DNA of 64,000 nt from CAVWCQ01 sp963753545 (GTDB taxonomy: Bacteria > Chloroflexota > Anaerolineae > Aggregatilineales > Aggregatilineaceae): positions 2,170,001-2,234,000 of the forward strand of contig CAVWCQ010000008.1 of NCBI GenBank assembly GCA_963753545.1, read 5' to 3'. Positions 10,101-20,032 of this stretch are shown here, one piece after another. The notes under the pieces were generated by a model. That model saw nothing but the letters and a program-made list of their open reading frames with translations, was not told the origin of the DNA and made no database searches. The translations under genes were made by a program, and so were the position numbers. Each line of letters opens with the position of its first letter. Position 1 is the first letter of the stretch.

Positions 10101-13100
10101 CGACATTCCCGCCAGCGCTGCCTGCGCCAAAGCTGATCCCCTACACCGTTCAGCCAACCGACCCGAACCCGCTGGTCAATACGGTTACCGTCGAGTTCCA
10201 GGATATGGACGGCAATAAGTTCTTTACGACCATTGTCGCTCCTGAGGTTGAGACGACGAATCCACTCGAACTGATCAAGATCCTCAAAATATCACGCCGG
10301 CTCCGGCGCGAGGGCAGGATGTTACCTATCAGTTCTGGGTACACAACCGCAGCACCTACACACTCGAACACGTCACGGCGTGGGACGAGCGGCGACCGGA
10401 TGTGTTCATCGTTAACGATGTGACCATGCTGCCCGACGAGATGCTGCCGCTGGCGACTAACCCGATCACGCAGACGTACACCATCGGGGCTACTGATCCT
10501 GATCCCCTGCAAAATACGTTTTCAGGTACAGCGACGGTAGTGGTTCCTGATCCGCAAGATCCGGGGCAGTACCTGAGGATACCGATTGAAGCCCATACGA
10601 TTGTGACGGTGGACCTCCAAGACGCGAAACTGGCCATCGAAAAATCGGTATGGAGTCCCACAGGTGGCGAGATTACGCCGACCAATGGCATGGTTACGGT
10701 CTATATAGATCAGTCGTTCCAGTACTGTTTCGACGTAACCAACCTGAACACTGTGGGTGTTGGCCCCATCGAAGGCATCGTCCTCGATGACCCGTCCCTG
10801 CTGAACTTCGGCATCACTGCCCAGAACCTGCAAGCATACTTTACGTCTGCCGTGGCACTGGCGTATCCTGGCCATGCCAATGATATGCTGTTGGGCAGAG
10901 AGACCGTGCATGTCTGCACGCCGGAGTTGTTCCCGACGGGCCAGTTACCCGATCCGATGACCAACACAGTCACGATCAAGGGTAGAACGCCAGTCGCGCC
11001 CGCAGGAACCTATGACGTCGTCGCTACCGGAAAGGCCGTGATCGACTTTAAGGGACGCGACATCGAAATCTCCAGTTTGTCACGTCGAACATCGCGTTCG
11101 CCGGGGATACGGTGACGTATACCATCACTGTCCACAACATGCATGTGCCCGGCTCGGACTATCCCATCACAGTGAGTGACATTTCGGACAGCTATCTGGG
11201 TTCAAGCTCGGCTAATCCGCAGATTTTGGACTGCTTTAAGTACGTGTCCACAAATGGGCCGTTTACGGGAACCCTGGCTGCGGGCGAGGCTGCGCAGTGT
11301 ACCTATCAACGTGTGATCTCTATCAATGATCCCGATCCTCTCATCACCACGGCATCTGTCACTGGTGTAATGAACGGCAGCGGGAATGGCGCGGCGGTGG
11401 AAGATTCAACGCGAGTTTCTGTCGCCGTCACGGCCAGCCAACTGCTGGTCCGTAAGACCGCCTCAACGACCGTGGCCCAGCCCGGCGATGAAGTCAGCTA
11501 CCGGATCGCGATCACCAATATCGGCAAGACGAATGTGGTGAATCTGACCGCAACCGATCCTGAACTCCTTGAAGGTGGCGTTCCGAAAGTCTGGACGCGG
11601 GTGGATAGTAATGGGAACCCGCTTCCGTTGGCCCCCTACCAGACGCAGTTCTATAACTACACGCTGACCATGCCCCTGGCGGACAGTAACGGCAACGTGG
11701 CGCGCGACCCGTTCATCAATACGGTGACGGTGGAAGGTGACGTCCTGGGGCCGGATGGACAGCCCATCCCGGTTGTGGGGCAGCCGCACACACTGCGGGT
11801 CGAAGCTACGGCGTCCGTTGATATCCTTCAGTCGGCTATGCGCGTGAGCAAGCGCGCTCAGGAAGGCGCAGCGACTCGGGGAAGCACGGCCAAATATGAT
11901 GTGACGATCCTCAATACGGGCGATACCCCGATCACCAACATTGTGGTCACCGATGTCACGGGCAATGTCCAGTTCACGCTGGATGTGGTCCACTGCCCGG
12001 AACTCGATCCAGACCCGGCGGTTGATACCTGTGGGTTTGCCTACACTACTCCGACCAGCCCGCGCTATCTGCAATCCTACGATCCGATTGCGGGGGTGCC
12101 TGCGGGTGAAGAGATCACCGGAACGGTAGCGGTGGTTGTGAACCCGCCCATCGATGCCAACGAGTTCACGAATATTGTCGAAGTCACAGCCAATATTGGC
12201 GCTACGAGCGTTCGGGACCGTTCGTCGGCTACGATAGACGTGCGTGAAGAGGGTATCGGCGTCGTGAAAGTGGCCTCCGTTCCGGCGGCTCCCGTTGGTG
12301 GAACGATCCTCTACACGGTCACGGTCACGAATACCGGCTCGGAAAATGCAAAAATTGACCGTCTGGTGTTCTTTGACCCGCATATGCCGGCGGGCACGAC
12401 AACAACCTATGAGGATACCGATCTGAGCCCCGATGGTTTCCTGGACTTGGGCGAATCATTCACGCTGCCATCCTATTCCTACAAACTCAAGCTGTCGGAC
12501 ACGAACCCCTTTGTGAACCAGGTGACGGTCTCAGCCCATACGACAACAGGCGCGACGGTCATTGGTACCGCTCAGACCAGTGTCGAGGTACAGCCCGTTC
12601 AGGTCGATGTTGAGAAGTTTGCCTGTGTTGGCACAGACCCCGACGCGGGTATCGAAGACAGCACCATGCTCGATCCTTGCGTGCATGTCTTAAATGCCGC
12701 GAGTGCAACGCGAACCGTTACCTACTATCTGCATATCAGCAACCCCGGCGCGCTGCCTATCCACAACATTACGGTAAGCGACCCGACGGCTGTACCGGGA
12801 GACATTGCCGCTATCAATACGCTGCTGTCAGGAAGGGAACTTGCCGACAACGGTGGTGATGTGTGGGTGAAGTATCTGGTAACGGTCCCAACAACCGCCA
12901 CTGATCCGTATCAAAACGTGGTCACAGTATCTGCTCAGGCACCCATTGACCCGGAAAACCCGAACGATCCGCCGCTCACCGTGTTTGACTCGGCGCGGGC
13001 GACGGTCAATCTGGTTAGCAGCGACCTGTATCTCACCAAGTCGGCCAATGTGACGCAGGGCATCGTCGGTTCCAATGTCATCTACACGTTGACCATCCAG

Positions 13101-16100
13101 AACCTGGCTCCTTTGGCGGGTGGTCAGACAATCGACCAGATCCAGGTGTCCGATCCGATGAATTCGGACCCGGCCTCGGACTGCAACACACTGGCAACTT
13201 CGCTTGCGGCAGGGGTATCTGATTCCTGCACCTTCACTCACACGCTGGCACTGTCCGATCCGTCGCCGTTAATCAATACGGCTTTTGCACAGGGTCTCCA
13301 GAACGGTGTACTGGTCACAGACGAAGCTTCGGCTACGGTGTCGATCAACAGGCCGGGTGGACTCTCGATTGAGAAGATCGCTGATCAGACGACCGCCGCT
13401 ATCGGTGATACGGTGTTCTTCACCTATATCATCCGCAATACCGGGATGCTTCAGCTCACTAACCTGACCATCACGGAGTTGGACCCCGACGTCAGCGCGT
13501 TTGATGTAACGCCTCCGACGACACTCATCCCGTCACAGCAGGTGATTTTGCGGGCTTCCCGCACCATCACCGTTGCCGATTTCCGACCCGTATATCAATA
13601 CGGTGAGTGCGTCCGCAACAGCTACGACGGTTCAGGGCACTCAGACCTATACGGCGGAAAGCACCGCGCGGATCTTCATCTCGAACACGAATCTCGTCGT
13701 CTCGAACACGCCGCTGACCAGCTTCGTGCTTCAGGGTAATCCAGCGACGTTTACCTACTCGGTTCATAACCTGGGCACGGCCCCTGTCACAGACGTCAGG
13801 TTTGACGATGGCGGGTTGTGCATTACTGATCCTTCGGCAATCGTGATAGCAACTCTGGCCCCGTCGGCAACCTACAATGTGACCTGCACGGTGCCTAATG
13901 CTCAGCTTCCTGGCCCTATCGTCTCCACACTGTACGTCAGCGGCCTGGTCACCGACCTGAATAACCCGCCCAGACCATCTCTGACTCGGCCTCGGCGCAG
14001 ATCGCGGTACTGCCAGCACGGGCGGCATTTATGTCACCAAGCAGGCCAGCGTTCCGTTTGCCGCACCGGGAGATACGGTCAACTTCACCATTACCGTGCG
14101 GAATGTCGGTAACGTTTCACTGTACTTCGATCCTGCGACATCTATCGTAGAATTGATCCCGAACTTCGCTCCCCCGCCAAACGTGATCAAGAGTCCGCTG
14201 GTTCCGGGAGACTCCTTCTCGTTTACGATACCGGTGCAAGTCAGTGCCGGACTGGATCAACTCGTCAATACGATCCAGGTGACGGGGAATGATCGGCAAG
14301 ACTTCACAGGCACCGTATATACGGGACAGGCGACAGTCGCTGTCGGCATTGTGTCCAACCCCAACGCGCAGTTGCTGGTCATGCAGGATGTGACGTATAC
14401 CGCTCCTGTCCAGCCTAACTCGCCGCTGACCTTTACCTTCAGGGTGCGTAACATCGGCACCTCGGTTGTCTCTGGTGCCCATATCTACAACCCGCATAAC
14501 CCAGCGATCCCTGGCCTGGAAATCGATCCTGCGAATGACCCCACGAATGACACTCTGGGCGCGATCCTGGTTCCCGATTTGCAGCCGGGTATGACCTGGA
14601 CGGTCACGCGGCCCATTACGGTGCCAGCGTGGTGGGCGGATACACTCCTCACGAACACGACCTATGTGTCTCTCAGCGATGCGGCCACCTTTGATGCGGC
14701 TGACCCAGCGACCTATGAGGACAACGCTACGAGCGATGTTCCGGTCCAACTGTTCACCGTGACAAAGGCGCTCTCACCGACCACTCCGGCTCCTATACTC
14801 GTGGGCGATCCGGTTGAGTTTACGGTTGTAGTCACCAATCTGAGCACGACAGCGATTGCTGCGACGGTTGTGGATACACCGAGCATGATTGGCTATACCC
14901 AGGCGATCCCGATCACATGGACGCCCGCCCTACCCGCGACCTTCCCGAGCGGCACAACAACACTGACCGTTGGCGCGATTGTTCCACGCTTCAACGCAGC
15001 GACTCTTGACAACAGCGTGACGGTCTCGGCTGATACCGGGCACGGTCCGGTGACGCAAGGCACAGCAACCGCATCGGCGAACCTGCTGCGGACGGCTATC
15101 GATATCACGAATGTCCGTGTCTACCAGCGGGTGACATCGGGCGGCGTAACTACCGACCTGACGACTATCCAGACGGGTGAACAGGCCACCGCCGAATTCA
15201 CCGTGAACAACATGGGCGTGGTCCCGATCACCGGGCTGACGCATACGATCACCTTTGATATCCCCGGTGTAACCTGCACGCCAACGGGTGCGGCTACGTT
15301 GGCCGCGTTTGACCCGCTCGGCACGACTGACTCAGCCGTGGTGTCCTGTACCTTCACTGCGCCGGAAGCTCTGCCCGCATACAAACCTGCCGCCCTGACG
15401 CGAACCCTCACGGTGGCTTCGGCGGGCATGGGCGGAACCGATGCCGTTCAGGATACGGATACCCTCGACTTCGATCTGGTCGATCTCCAACTCAGGGCTT
15501 GATCTCCAGGTGATCCTGCCTCCTGGCGCGACAGGCGCGCTGCCTAACCAGGGTGGTATCCTCTACCGCATCACGTTGCCCAACAATGGCGCTTCACCGA
15601 TTGGCTGCGACGCGACTGTACTGTGCACCGAGCCCTGCCACCTGAAGCTGACCACGACCGATACTCGCCTGCAGGTCTGCTCGACGGCAGTCCGTCAGGG
15701 CGATACGGAGCTAATCAGCACGAAGATCGCAAATCGAGGTTCTTCTGCCTGGGAGCAGCGTCCCGTCTCGACGACCAATCCATTTGTGATCGGCCTGACG
15801 GAAGTCACTTCAACGGCTACGCTCGTGGCGGCGGGTGGTTACTACGAGCTCTACCTGGGGGCCGATAACCAGTTCTTTACCCTGCACCCGACGCAGGACA
15901 CGGTCACACTCACCATTCTGCGGCCCGCTATCTCGGTTACGGTCACCGCTGCTCCAACCAATCCAACGCCGGGCAGCAACGTCACCTACACGGTCACGAT
16001 CCGCAATACAGGCTCGGTGCGTGTCGAGAGCCTGACTGGAACCTGGATTATCAATCTGACCGGTGCTGATCCGAACCAGATGAACGGGATCATGCTGGTC

Positions 16101-17555
16101 GATAACCCTGTAAGACGGCAGGCTGGCGGTGTCCTGGCAATTGCGCCGACCTTCCTGGAACCCAACCAATCCGTTGTTGCTATCGTGTCCAAGATCGAAG
16201 ACATGACGCGGCCCTACATGTTCACGGCTACCGTGACCGGGGTGGGCGTCTTGTCGAGCGGATCGGTGTCGCAGTTTGCCTCAGTGAACCTGATACCCTT
16301 CGTGCAGCCGACGGCTATTCCGACGATGCCCGGCACGCCCGGCACGCCTCAAGCGCCGCTGGATCCCAACGCGGTTGATCCGATTGTGACCAAGACCGCG
16401 GACGTGGACGCTGCTCAGCCGGGCGATCCGGTGATCTGGACGATCACGGTTCGCAATGGCAACACCAACCCGATGTCCAACGTCACCATCAGCGATCCGG
16501 TACCGGATACGCTTATCGTCAACTCCGCGACCACCACTCTGGGGGCGGCGCTGGTTGACGGGCAGTCCGTGACGGTCTCTACCGGAACGTTGAGTCCTGG
16601 CGCGATTGTCACCCTGACTATCAATACGATGGTTGGAGACAATGTCGCTAGCCCGGCGGAGATATCGAATGTGGTCTGCGCCGCGCGCGATGGTGGACAG
16701 CAGATGTGCTCGACGGATACGGTGGCTGTGGGCGCGGATGTCGAGAACTTGCCTGCAACTGGCATTCAAGACGCTCCTCACAGCCCCCACCACGGCCATC
16801 TGCCAACCTTGTTTGGAATTGTCTTGTCGGGGGCGCTCATGATCCTGATGAGCGCCCAGACCTCCAACCGCCGCATGATCGTGGCGGGAGTCTTCCTGGT
16901 CGTCGCGCTGACGGCTGTCGTGGGCGCTGTCGCCCTGATGGTGTCCGACAGCGGCCAGAAGGACAACGATCAGGCTCAGAAGACACCTGTCGCTGGTCTG
17001 CCCAGCGGGCCAACGAACGAGACTACACCTGGGGCGGGTTCGCCCCAGGTCAATAACGGCGGCGCGCCGACCTTTGTCTTTCCGCCGACCGCAACGTATT
17101 ATGTTGCACCCAAACCTGCCGGGCCGCGCTACCTGCTGATTCCCAAACTGGCCGATCAGTTCCAGGCCCCAGTCCCCATTGTCTCCATGCCGATCAAAGA
17201 CCGGCAGTGGGACGTGAGCGGATTAGGCTTCTACGTGGGCTGGCTGGAAGGGACAACCTGGCTCGAACCGACCTGGGGCAATACTGTCCTGGCGGCGCAT
17301 GTGCAGCTTGGCACGGCGAACCCCGGCCCGTTTTGGGGACTGGATACCTTGCAGCCGGGCGATGAGATCATCGTGATGGAGGGCGATCAGGAATCGCACT
17401 TCGTGGTCCAGAACGTGACAGCAGTCGATCCGGAGGATTGGACGGTCACGGCTCCGACAAACACGCCAACCCTCACACTCCTGACCTGCACCAACTGGGA
17501 CGAGTCCTACGGCGTATTCTCGCAGCGGCTGGTTGTGCGGGCGGTTCCCGCGTAA
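6103..17555 (+). CDS. Giant DUF11-repeat surface protein with LPATG motif and C-terminal sortase domain (frame-disrupted)
   Basis: Read as one gene of about 3817 residues after repairing nine single-base indels and one stop. The order is: signal peptide (residues 1-28, ending MALA), a short T/P-rich region, about 27 DUF11-like beta-sandwich modules of roughly 115-135 residues each, an LPATG motif, two closely spaced membrane segments, and a sortase catalytic domain. Each module begins with a variant of PGDTVTYTITVTN and ends in a DPNPLVNTVTV-like strand. The protein would be a long fibre on the cell surface. Disruptions are near 7096, 8448, 8956 (TAA), 9000, 10287, 11074, 13581, 13970, 14017 and 15496. 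At most of them adding or removing one base of a short run restores a continuous repeat module. No stop-free single frame exists in the sequence as given, so the gene is either decayed or, more likely, carries assembly errors. RBS: gaggagttcc before the ATG. Confidence 0.75.
7099..8500 (+). CDS. Giant surface protein, segment 2
   Basis: The coding frame continues from about 7099 with four modules, beginning near 7310 (APGDTVLYQVVVTN), 7645 (RGDTITFHALIKN), 8000 and 8395. The true frame is left at about 8448, where one base appears to be missing in the GAAAA run. Restoring it gives ENLTATYTVYG in the following frame. The remaining 50 bases of this frame are not coding-like. Confidence 0.68.
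8451..8958 (+). CDS. Giant surface protein, segment 3
   Basis: It covers the end of one module and most of the next (EKDTRTFTFSVRN near 8750). The frame is closed by TAA at 8956-8958, but the same frame goes on reading DETFTLSLLVVAEKE after the stop. The stop therefore looks like a single substitution and not a gene end. An ATG at 8497 is internal to a module and is not a real start. Confidence 0.62.
8959..10423 (+). CDS. Giant surface protein, segment 4
   Basis: An extra G near 9000 separates the end of segment 3 from this frame. Modules begin near 9105 (AGDTVGYTVTIVN), 9500 (PGETLRWEIELFN) and 9880 (PGDTVTYSLMLAT). The frame is lost near 10287, where a run of four A should probably be five. 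The correct continuation is KNITPAPARGQDVTYQFWVH in the next frame. Confidence 0.66.
10290..11115 (+). CDS. Giant surface protein, segment 5
   Basis: It contains modules starting near 10310 (RGQDVTYQFWVHN) and 10705 (IDQSFQYCFDVTN). One A appears to be missing at about 11074. Restoring it gives ISKFVTSNIAFAGDTVTYT, which joins directly to segment 6. The in-frame TGA at 11113 is therefore an artefact of the lost base or a decay lesion. Confidence 0.66.
11076..13739 (+). CDS. Giant surface protein, segment 6
   Basis: The longest uninterrupted stretch, with about seven DUF11-like modules starting near 11100, 11480, 11878, 12295, 12705, 13065 and 13400. Cysteines recur near module ends, in pairs such as DPDPAVDTCGF and DSCTFTHTL. 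The true frame is left at 13580-13582, where TTT should probably be TT. The repaired reading is TITVADSDPYINTVSA. Confidence 0.7.
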   Translation, partial: FVTSNIAFAGDTVTYTITVHNMHVPGSDYPITVSDISDSYLGSSSANPQILDCFKYVSTNGPFTGTLAAGEAAQCTYQRVISINDPDPLITTASVTGVMNGSGNGAAVEDSTRVSVAVTASQLLVRKTASTTVAQPGDEVSYRIAITNIGKTNVVNLTATDPELLEGGVPKVWTRVDSNGNPLPLAPYQTQFYNYTLTMPLADSNGNVARDPFINTVTVEGDVLGPDGQPIPVVGQPHTLRVEATASVDILQSAMRVSKRAQEGAATRGSTAKYDVTILNTGDTPITNIVVTDVTGNVQFTLDVVHCPELDPDPAVDTCGFAYTTPTSPRYLQSYDPIAGVPAGEEITGTVAVVVNPPIDANEFTNIVEVTANIGATSVRDRSSATIDVREEGIGVVKVASVPAAPVGGTILYTVTVTNTGSENAKIDRLVFFDPHMPAGTTTTYEDTDLSPDGFLDLGESFTLPSYSYKLKLSDTNPFVNQVTVSAHTTTGATVIGTAQTSVEVQPVQVDVEKFACVGTDPDAGIEDSTMLDPCVHVLNAASATRTVTYYLHISNPGALPIHNITVSDPTAVPGDIAAINTLLSGRELADNGGDVWVKYLVTVPTTATDPYQNVVTVSAQAPIDPENPNDPPLTVFDSARATVNLVSSDLYLTKSANVTQGIVGSNVIYTLTIQNLAPLAGGQTIDQIQVSDPMNSDPASDCNTLATSLAAGVSDSCTFTHTLALSDPSPLINTAFAQGLQNGVLVTDEASATVSINRPGGLSIEKIADQTTAAIGDTVFFTYIIRNTGMLQLTNLTITELDPDVSAFDVTPPTTLIPSQQVILRASRTITVADFRPVYQYGECVRNSYDGSGHSDLYGGKHRADLHLEHESRRLEHAADQLRASG
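13583..14112 (+). CDS. Giant surface protein, segment 7
   Basis: It contains one module from about 13733 (QGNPATFTYSVHN). Two lost bases are inferred, one in the C run at 13969-13971 and one near 14017, because the reading NPPQTISDSASAQIAVLPA lies in a third frame between segments 7 and 8. Beyond 13971 the frame given here is no longer the coding one. Confidence 0.62.
14020..15502 (+). CDS. Giant surface protein, segment 8
   Basis: Four modules start near 14065 (PGDTVNFTITVRN), 14410, 14800 and 15175. The stop at 15500-15502 follows an apparent extra G in GGG at 15495-15497. Dropping it gives DLQLRLDLQVILPPG and continues into segment 9. Confidence 0.66.
15497..17555 (+). CDS. Giant surface protein, segment 9: last modules, LPATG, membrane hairpin and sortase domain
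   Basis: A single intact frame that holds the last three modules (near 15535, 15965 and 16415), LPATG at 16749-16763, a first hydrophobic segment (about 16800-16857) followed by SNRR, a second hydrophobic segment (about 16875-16943), a G/T/P/N-rich linker and a sortase domain to the C-terminus. Because this stretch is continuous, the co-occurrence of the sorting motif and the sortase in one chain does not depend on any frameshift repair. Confidence 0.78.
16749..16874 (+). other. LPATG sorting-type signal with first membrane segment and Arg-Arg
   Basis: LPATG is followed by a 12-residue polar, His-rich spacer, a 19-residue hydrophobic stretch and QTSNRR. This is the usual order of a sortase cell-wall sorting signal (pentapeptide, hydrophobic segment, positive tail). 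The difference is that the chain goes on into a second membrane segment and is not at its C-terminus. Confidence 0.6.
17117..17555 (+). other. Sortase catalytic domain (C-terminal part of the giant protein)
   Basis: About 145 residues with the sortase beta-barrel pattern. Strand RYLLIPKL opens the domain. The expected catalytic His is in LAAHVQ (codon 17298-17300), the Cys in LTLLTCTNW (codon 17487-17489), which matches the TLxTC motif, and the Arg in SQRLVVRA (codon 17526-17528). The GDEIIV strand between His and Cys is also typical. The layout is closest to class D/E/F sortases. Confidence 0.8.
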
Positions 17556-17600
17556 CAGAAGGCGCGGCTTTGCTGGATCAGAGCCATATCAACTAAACGA

Positions 17601-17634
17601 ACAGGGCAACCTTATCTGGCTGCCCTGTTTTTTT
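17601..17634. terminator. Bidirectional terminator between the giant gene and the kinase gene
   Basis: ACAGGGCA and TGCCCTGT form a perfect 8-bp stem with a 12-nt loop, followed by seven T on the plus strand. It lies between two convergent genes. On the minus strand it is followed by a short TCGTTT only, so it works best for the plus strand. Confidence 0.75.
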
Positions 17635-17653
17635 ATATTGTGCGTTGGTAGTG

Positions 17654-19529
17654 TTATCTGCCGCCGCCCCAAACGCGGATCGCCAGCAGTAAAGGACGGC
17701 CCATAGGTGTGTTGCTGTTCGGGTAGAGCAAATCCCACACACCGTAATAGCAGCCATAAACGCTGGGCGCGGTTCCCTGGAAGATAATCGGGGACGATTC
17801 TTCCTCAATATCGACCTCACCGTCCAGGCGGAAGTTAGAGCGCTGCTGCACGGCAAAGTTGATTCCAGGGCGAATGTCGGAATTGTCGCAGGCATCCTGG
17901 AGCGGGGTCATATCGACACTGGTGCCGGGATTGAGGGTCAGGTCTTCATTATAGGTCAGGCGCGCTCCTGAGGGCCAGGGGCAGCTTCCCGTATTGAGGA
18001 GCACCAACTCAAACGAGAACCGTTTGTTAGCTTCCACCAGACGCGGTTCGTTCACCGCGTTGACGTTGGGCGGCTGGTTATAGTCTTCGGGCTGCGCGAC
18101 GATAAATTCAAACGAACAGGCGGCAAGTGTCTGCGTCATGTTGGGTGTTGGCGTCGCCGCCGATTGTGTCTCATAGAAATTTGCCAGCGCGGTGCCCGTC
18201 ATATTTGGGGACGGCGTGAATGTTGGGGTAGGGGTGTCCGTCGGCAGCGGCGATGGCGTCAGAGTCTGGTGTCTCCGTCAGTGTTGGCGTAGCGCTGGGC
18301 CGGGGCGTCTGCGTTGGCGTCGGAACCGTTGCTGTCGGGCTGGGCGTCTCGGTGATGGCGGCATTGGCCGTTGCCGTTAAGTCTTCGGTGCTGACGGGGG
18401 GAACCAGAGCAAGAGCCGTCAGCGTGGCCTGCGGTGTATCACTGCTTTTGGATCCCAAAATGCTGGAAAACGGCGACCCATCGGAGCCAAAACCGATCAG
18501 GGCCAGCGAGACCACCAGGATAATCCCGGCGACCAGACCCAAAACCCAGGTGAAGCGCAGGCGACCAGGAGCGCCGATTGTGCCAAAGCCTGGGGGACGG
18601 CTCGGTATGGTTGCTTCGAGCGTGACATTGGCAGCAGGTGCTTCCTGGGTGGAACTGGCAGGACGTGCCGCAGCCTCGTAGATGGGCAGGAGATGGCCTG
18701 TTTCATCCAGCCGGTTCAGATCGGCGGCGAAATCGGCGGCTGACTGGTAGCGCTCCTCGACATCTTTTGCCAGCGCCCGGCAGATAACGTGCTCCAAATC
18801 CTGCGGAATATCCGGCATCAGTTCATGTGGGGCGGGCAGCGGCTCGTTGAGGTGTTTGAGGATAATCGCCAGCGGTGTTTCGGCATCGAAGGGTAATTTT
18901 CCGATGACAAGCTGGTATAAAATTACGCCGAGCGAATACAGATCGGAGCGTTCGTCGCCTGCCTCGCCCAGACCCTGTTCGGGAGCCATATAGGCAGGTG
19001 TGCCAACCATGCCGCCGCTGGCCGTGAACTGAGTGCCGGTGACAATCTTCGCGATGCCAAAGTCGGTCAGGACGACGCGCTGATCCTCGTCAAGCATCAG
19101 GTTGGCGGGCTTCACGTCGCGGTGGATCATGCTGCGCTGGTGGGCGTAGGCGAGCGCTTCGGCAGCGCTTTTGACAATGCGAATCGCCTCGCCAATGCCC
19201 AGCCGTTCGCCGGAACTGATCAGCTCGAACAACCGATCTTTCAGCGTCGGGCCGTTGATCAGCTCCATGACCATATAATAGCTCTCGCCCTCGGAGTCGT
19301 ATTCGAAATCGTAAACCTGCACGATGTTCGGGTGCTTGAGCTTGGCGACGTTGCGGGCCTCATTTTCGAAGCGATCTTTAAATTCGGGATCATCTGCCAG
19401 GAAGGGGTGCAGCAGCTTCACTGCGACATAACGGTCGAGTGCTGCATGATATCCCCGGTAAACCTCGGCCATTCCGCCGCGTCCGATGCGATCAATGATT
19501 TCGTACTTGCCGAGCTTTTTTCTGGCCAC
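17654..19529 (-). CDS. Membrane Ser/Thr protein kinase with NBR1-like Ig (FW) ectodomain (one frameshift)
   Basis: A PknB-like Hanks-type kinase of about 624 residues after repair. The kinase domain covers residues 8-270 and has the glycine loop IGRGGMAEV, Lys in VAVKLL, the catalytic HRDVKPANLML and the DFGIAK motif. A TM segment (GLVAGIILVVSLALIGFG) is near residue 325, followed by a Thr/Pro-rich linker. The outer domain, beginning with NEPRLVEANKRFSFELVLLN and GSCPWPSGARLTY, resembles the NBR1 FW-type Ig domain seen in Chloroflexota proteins. One extra base near 18267 shifts the frame inside the T/P linker; removing it gives TLTPSPLPTDTPTPTFTPSP and links both parts. No PASTA domains are present. 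A role in sensing wall or surface state is inferred. Confidence 0.83.
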
Positions 19530-19605
19530 AGTTTCCTAACGCCTTGTACGTTGCTGAAATGAGTGCGCGTGTAGTATATCCGATGTTGAACCTGTTCCCC
19601 AAGAC

Positions 19606-19992
19606 TTACGCCCCTGGTGGGCCTTGCGTGCCGCTGTCTGCCGAGGCAATATGCAGGGCGATCTCCTGTCTATCCTGCGGCGCGTTGATGTCGTCATAAT
19701 AGAGCGCGACATGCAGGGTATAGTCGCCGGCGGGTTCACTCACACCGCGCAGGTGCAGCACAAACTCCATCTTGAATTGCATGCTGGCAACGACGCTCGT
19801 TCCTGCGATCAGCTTTCCGGTCTTATCCCGCATGCTGATCTCAAAATTGGGCCGTTCGCGGAAGGGCGTAACGTCCAGTTCGACCTTGACCCGGTGCCCA
19901 TCGGGGTAGGGGGAAGCTTCCAGGCGGGTGATCCGCACCTGGTCCCGCGGCACAAGATTGTCGTTGTTTAGCAGAAAGAAGTTTGAATCCAT
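19606..19992 (-). CDS. Conserved hypothetical protein, beta-rich
   Basis: A 128-residue soluble protein without signal peptide or membrane segment. The sequence alternates short polar and hydrophobic strands (VRITRLEASPYPDGHRVKVE, MQFKMEFVLHLRG, DYTLHVALYYDD), which suggests a small beta-sandwich, with a low-complexity C-terminal tail. I do not recognise the family. It lies just upstream of the kinase gene on the same strand (gap about 76 bp), so co-transcription with the kinase is possible. Confidence 0.6.
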   Translation of the reverse strand: MDSNFFLLNNDNLVPRDQVRITRLEASPYPDGHRVKVELDVTPFRERPNFEISMRDKTGKLIAGTSVVASMQFKMEFVLHLRGVSEPAGDYTLHVALYYDDINAPQDRQEIALHIASADSGTQGPPGA

Positions 19993-20032
19993 TGCTTCAT
20001 TTTATACCCAATTCTAACGGAAAACCAACTAA

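Noticed and set aside
11463..12383. 306-codon minus-strand frame within the giant gene
   Set aside because: It is an antisense shadow of strongly biased repeat codons; the plus-strand reading gives clear DUF11-like modules.
6103..17555. Programmed frameshifting in the giant gene
   Set aside because: No recurring slippery heptamer or downstream structure is seen, the shifts go in both directions, and similar lesions hit secF and other conserved genes. Sequencing or assembly error explains them better.
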